Assembly: GCA_946481475.1 (NCBI GenBank)
Contig: CAMLOB010000244.1
Location: 1-6,459 of the forward strand
Reading direction: 5' to 3'
Length of the DNA: 6,459 nt
DNA from: an uncultured Chlorobiota bacterium
GTDB lineage: Bacteria > Bacteroidota > Kapaibacteriia > OLB7
How positions within the stretch are numbered: position 1 is the stretch's first letter; every line of letters begins with the position of its first letter. Position numbers and translations under genes: made by a program. Positions 5,601 through 6,459 of the stretch are shown in pieces. Under the pieces are notes generated by a model, which made no database searches, was not told where the DNA came from, and worked only from the letters and a program-made list of their open reading frames with translations.

Positions 5601-6459
5601 CCGCGACTCGGTCCGGGTTGATCTCCATCCTCCTCTACTGGTGTCGGCAGGGGAAGACCAGAAGATCTGTCGCGGCGACAGTGTAATTCTCCATGCTGAA
5701 GGGGGCGTTCGTTTGCAATGGTTGCCGGAGGAATGGTTGAGTTGCACCGATTGTCCGAGCCCTCAGGCATTTCCGGAAGAGACGACAACCTATCACGTTA
5801 TCGCCTGGAATGCCGAAGGGTGCGAAGCCCGCGACAGCGTGACGGTTGTTGTCCGCGAAGAGTCGGAGATCCTTCGTCTTCGTATCGGTCGCAAGTATCA
5901 GGGGTATACCGGCGAGTCACTGATCATACCGGTGGAATTGCTTGACCCGCCCGGCACAGCCGATATCACCGAGCTTGAGCTCGAGTTGAACTATGACCCC
6001 CACATTATGATCGTCGATCCGGGTTCGATCGAACGACTGCTCGACGGAACGCTCCTTGAAGGATGGGAGGTCGAAAGGGAACAGCATGAAAACGGCACAC
6101 TTGTAGTGAGGCTGCGGGCTCCGGTCGGCACAACACTGACCGGAGCAGGCAATCTGCTGAAGTTTGAAGGCCGTTTGTACCTGTCCAGGGTTGCCGGAAC
6201 GCTTCTGTCATTCGAGGTGCGGACACCGAACCGATGCGTCACCTTCGTTGAGGAGGCAGGATATGCGGAGCTGGATTCGATCTGCGGACTGAACTTCCGG
6301 ATGATCGAGGCGAACGCAGAAAAGTACGTTCCGCCGATCGCCTACCCGAATCCGGCAACCGAGCGGGTAACGGTCGAATTCGGTCTCGGCCTTGACGGTC
6401 CTGTCCGTCTTGAAGTCTTCGACATGGGAGGAGAACGGATCGGCCTGCTTCTCGATGAA
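2611..6459 (+). CDS. T9SS-secreted modular surface protein with propeller, PKD, eight Cys-repeats and cohesin-like domain (3' truncated by window)
   Basis: The frame is open from ATG 2611 to the last base, giving 1283 codons with no stop. The start is well fixed: an in-frame TGA sits at 2605-2607, GGAG lies six bases upstream of the ATG, and the ATG opens a good signal peptide. Domains: signal peptide 1-28 (APA then QQ); beta-propeller of the Bacteroidota surface-protein type at about 31-382, with blade motifs SPDG (231-234), SPNS (275-278) and GPDG (328-331); linker with CIEC (385-388); PKD domain at about 391-470; eight repeats at 474-1086; cohesin-like domain at about 1088-1231; T9SS sorting domain from 1245, starting YPNP. 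By comparison with the upstream paralogue, about 40 C-terminal residues lie beyond the window, for a total near 1320. The product should be exported and surface-bound or released. No enzymatic residues were recognised and the ligand is unknown. Compared with protein 1 it adds a PKD domain and four repeats. Confidence 0.97.
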   Translation, partial: MTTIRRRALALVPFLAASLCLAVSVAPAQQSHYYDIWYFGYLAGLDFRSGSPVPVSGSLYTNEGSASICNPRTGDLLFYTEGVSIWNREHKVMKNGLGLMGHYSSTQSALIVPKPGSPHLFYVFTAEPGPYINASSDGGIRYSMVDMEGDSGRGEVVEKNHLLLDQALEKLVGVRHCDYMSYWVIGHEALTDRFFAWKVSVDGISPPVISSAGQTNPASNYASYIGSLKASPDGTHLFSIITSEKSGELLRFNPSTGVVGPVIAELPAEYGSSFSPNSRFLYVPAILNSGGVLTQYDLEAPGGVERSGVAIDTFSVGTSATVASVQIGPDGKIHLFYSTYWGIVNNPDRPGAKSNYTEHSGVHEAASSGPNCIDGFFATRPLEPCIECTDADFTQSDIHICIGETVSFRDQSPGNPTSWFWLFEGGEPGSSIRQHPPSIRYDSAGEFLVRLIVSDDTEACLDSAKVIVHALPETDAGADQLICPGDTIRLQGKGAQTFHWSPSESLSCEDCPDPRAFPETTTTYYLRGEDEFGCRSIDSLVVEVLPEHISVSSDTSICDGTSVMLYAEGRTDFRWTPSKGLSCDNCPNPVASPEETTTYIVEGSLDGGCISIDSVVVYVGTPPTVEAGEDRLLCIGDSVQLDGSGQGSREWTPSSSLSCRDCPRPFAFPTTSTTYYLTVTNESGCTGTDSVRVEVVGGEMRANPDTTICPGEQVQLHASGRQNYQWTPRTGLSCDTCADPIASPAVTTHYIVEGSTGECVSYDTVVVTVHDIVADAGTDTTICLGDSLQFRGSGGTDYLWIPADGMSGEDMSCRNCPDPIVRPIRTRTYLLRVTDSTGCIAWDSITIYVTNAGTLTARGDTSFCPGGTAYLSVEGAATYQWSSSITPAMLSCSDCPNPIATPEVSTTYYVIGTNADGECPSLDSVTVTVHPLPIADAGEDTTLCPGQTVRLLASGGVRYQWDSTAGLSCLDCPDPLAVPVTATTYRVTVYNDQGCAARDSVRVDLHPPLLVSAGEDQKICRGDSVILHAEGGVRLQWLPEEWLSCTDCPSPQAFPEETTTYHVIAWNAEGCEARDSVTVVVREESEILRLRIGRKYQGYTGESLIIPVELLDPPGTADITELELELNYDPHIMIVDPGSIERLLDGTLLEGWEVEREQHENGTLVVRLRAPVGTTLTGAGNLLKFEGRLYLSRVAGTLLSFEVRTPNRCVTFVEEAGYAELDSICGLNFRMIEANAEKYVPPIAYPNPATERVTVEFGLGLDGPVRLEVFDMGGERIGLLLDE
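2701..3756 (+). other. N-terminal beta-propeller module of protein 2
   Basis: Residues 31-382 form a complete copy of the same module. It begins with the family's typical opening (WYFGYLAGLDF, then LLFYTEGVSIWN), continues with SSTQSALIVPKPG and FYVFTAE, then blade motifs SPDG, SPNS and GPDG, and ends with NCIDGFF. I recognise this arrangement from Bacteroidota secreted PKD-type proteins. Its biochemical role is not established, and a binding head domain is an inference. Confidence 0.78.
3781..4020 (+). other. PKD domain, only in protein 2
   Basis: Residues 391-470 begin ADFTQSD and contain the PKD hallmarks VSFRDQS, a WFWLFEGG strand with P following, and a YDSAGEFLVRLIV closing strand. The canonical WxFGDG is degenerate here (FEGG). 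PKD domains are extracellular beta-sandwich spacers or binding modules. Protein 1 passes directly from propeller to its first Cys-repeat, so this domain was gained in protein 2 or lost from protein 1. Confidence 0.82.
4030..5868 (+). repeat. Eight tandem four-Cys Ig/PKD-like repeats in protein 2
   Basis: Repeat boundaries are about 4030-4254, 4255-4482, 4483-4707, 4708-4929, 4930-5166, 5167-5412, 5413-5640 and 5641-5868. All eight keep the [ILF]C-x-G, SCxxCxxP and late C positions. Repeat 5 has extra residues before the CxxC (GMSGEDMSC) and repeat 6 has a longer loop (ITPAMLSC); the rest use a short LSC turn. The late Cys is usually in GC but is EC in repeats 4 and 6. The last repeat shares the RGDS segment after its first Cys with the last repeat of protein 1 and appears to be its positional counterpart. 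A rigid extended stalk is the likely role. Confidence 0.9.
5872..6303 (+). other. Cohesin-like beta-sandwich domain in protein 2
   Basis: Residues 1088-1231 correspond closely to the protein 1 module: SLIIPVELL, ITELELELNYDP (YDP at 1128-1130), LLDGTLLEGW, LRAPVG, NLLKFEGRLYLS, and the strongly conserved EEAGYAELDSICGLNF. Cysteines 1209 and 1225 keep the same 16-residue spacing as in the paralogue. The cohesin-fold assignment rests on pattern recognition of strand order only. Confidence 0.6.
6343..6459 (+). other. T9SS C-terminal sorting domain, protein 2 (cut by window end)
   Basis: The domain starts YPNPATERVTVEF and runs to LEVFDMGGER and LLLDE at the final base. It aligns without gaps to the first 39 residues of the protein 1 tail. 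The missing part should hold the LPAGVYxYRL segment, a terminal strand and the stop codon. Confidence 0.88.

Noticed and set aside
4030..5868. Regular about 225-base periodicity as CRISPR or other DNA-level tandem repeat
   Set aside because: The periodicity is of protein domains; DNA copies are diverged and there are no short identical repeats with unique spacers.

Overview
The window holds two large, tandem, same-strand genes that encode paralogous modular secreted proteins. Both are cut by the window edges: the first has lost its 5' end and the second its 3' end. Together with a 113-base spacer they fill the whole window. I see no RNA genes, CRISPR array, transposase or other mobile-element gene.

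The organism is most likely a member of the Bacteroidota or a close relative in the FCB group (Chlorobiota, Ignavibacteria or Kapabacteria-like). The first protein ends in a complete type A C-terminal sorting domain of the type IX secretion system (T9SS), and the second begins the same domain before the window ends. Both proteins also carry a Bacteroidota-style N-terminal propeller and Cys-containing Ig/PKD-like repeats. The DNA looks GC-rich by eye, which fits the Chlorobi/Ignavibacteria/Kapabacteria side better than low-GC Flavobacteriia. This placement is an inference.

Layout: bases 2-2497 are the 3' part of protein 1, with a propeller (partial), four about 75-residue repeats, a cohesin-like domain and a T9SS tail. 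Bases 2498-2610 are a spacer with a short imperfect direct repeat, a weak promoter candidate and a ribosome binding site. Bases 2611-6459 are the 5' part of protein 2, with a signal peptide, propeller, PKD domain, eight repeats, a cohesin-like domain and the start of the T9SS tail.

The two proteins share their ends (propeller in front, cohesin-like plus sorting domain behind) and differ in the middle: four repeats in one, PKD plus eight repeats in the other. The likely picture is a pair of T9SS-exported, cell-surface or released proteins with a stalk of variable length. The ligand and function are unknown. Nothing here shows an enzyme, a defence system or a clearly new biological system. The most interesting points are the modular length difference between the paralogues, the four-cysteine repeat design with one repeat lacking its CxxC pair, and the cohesin-like domain next to the sorting tail.
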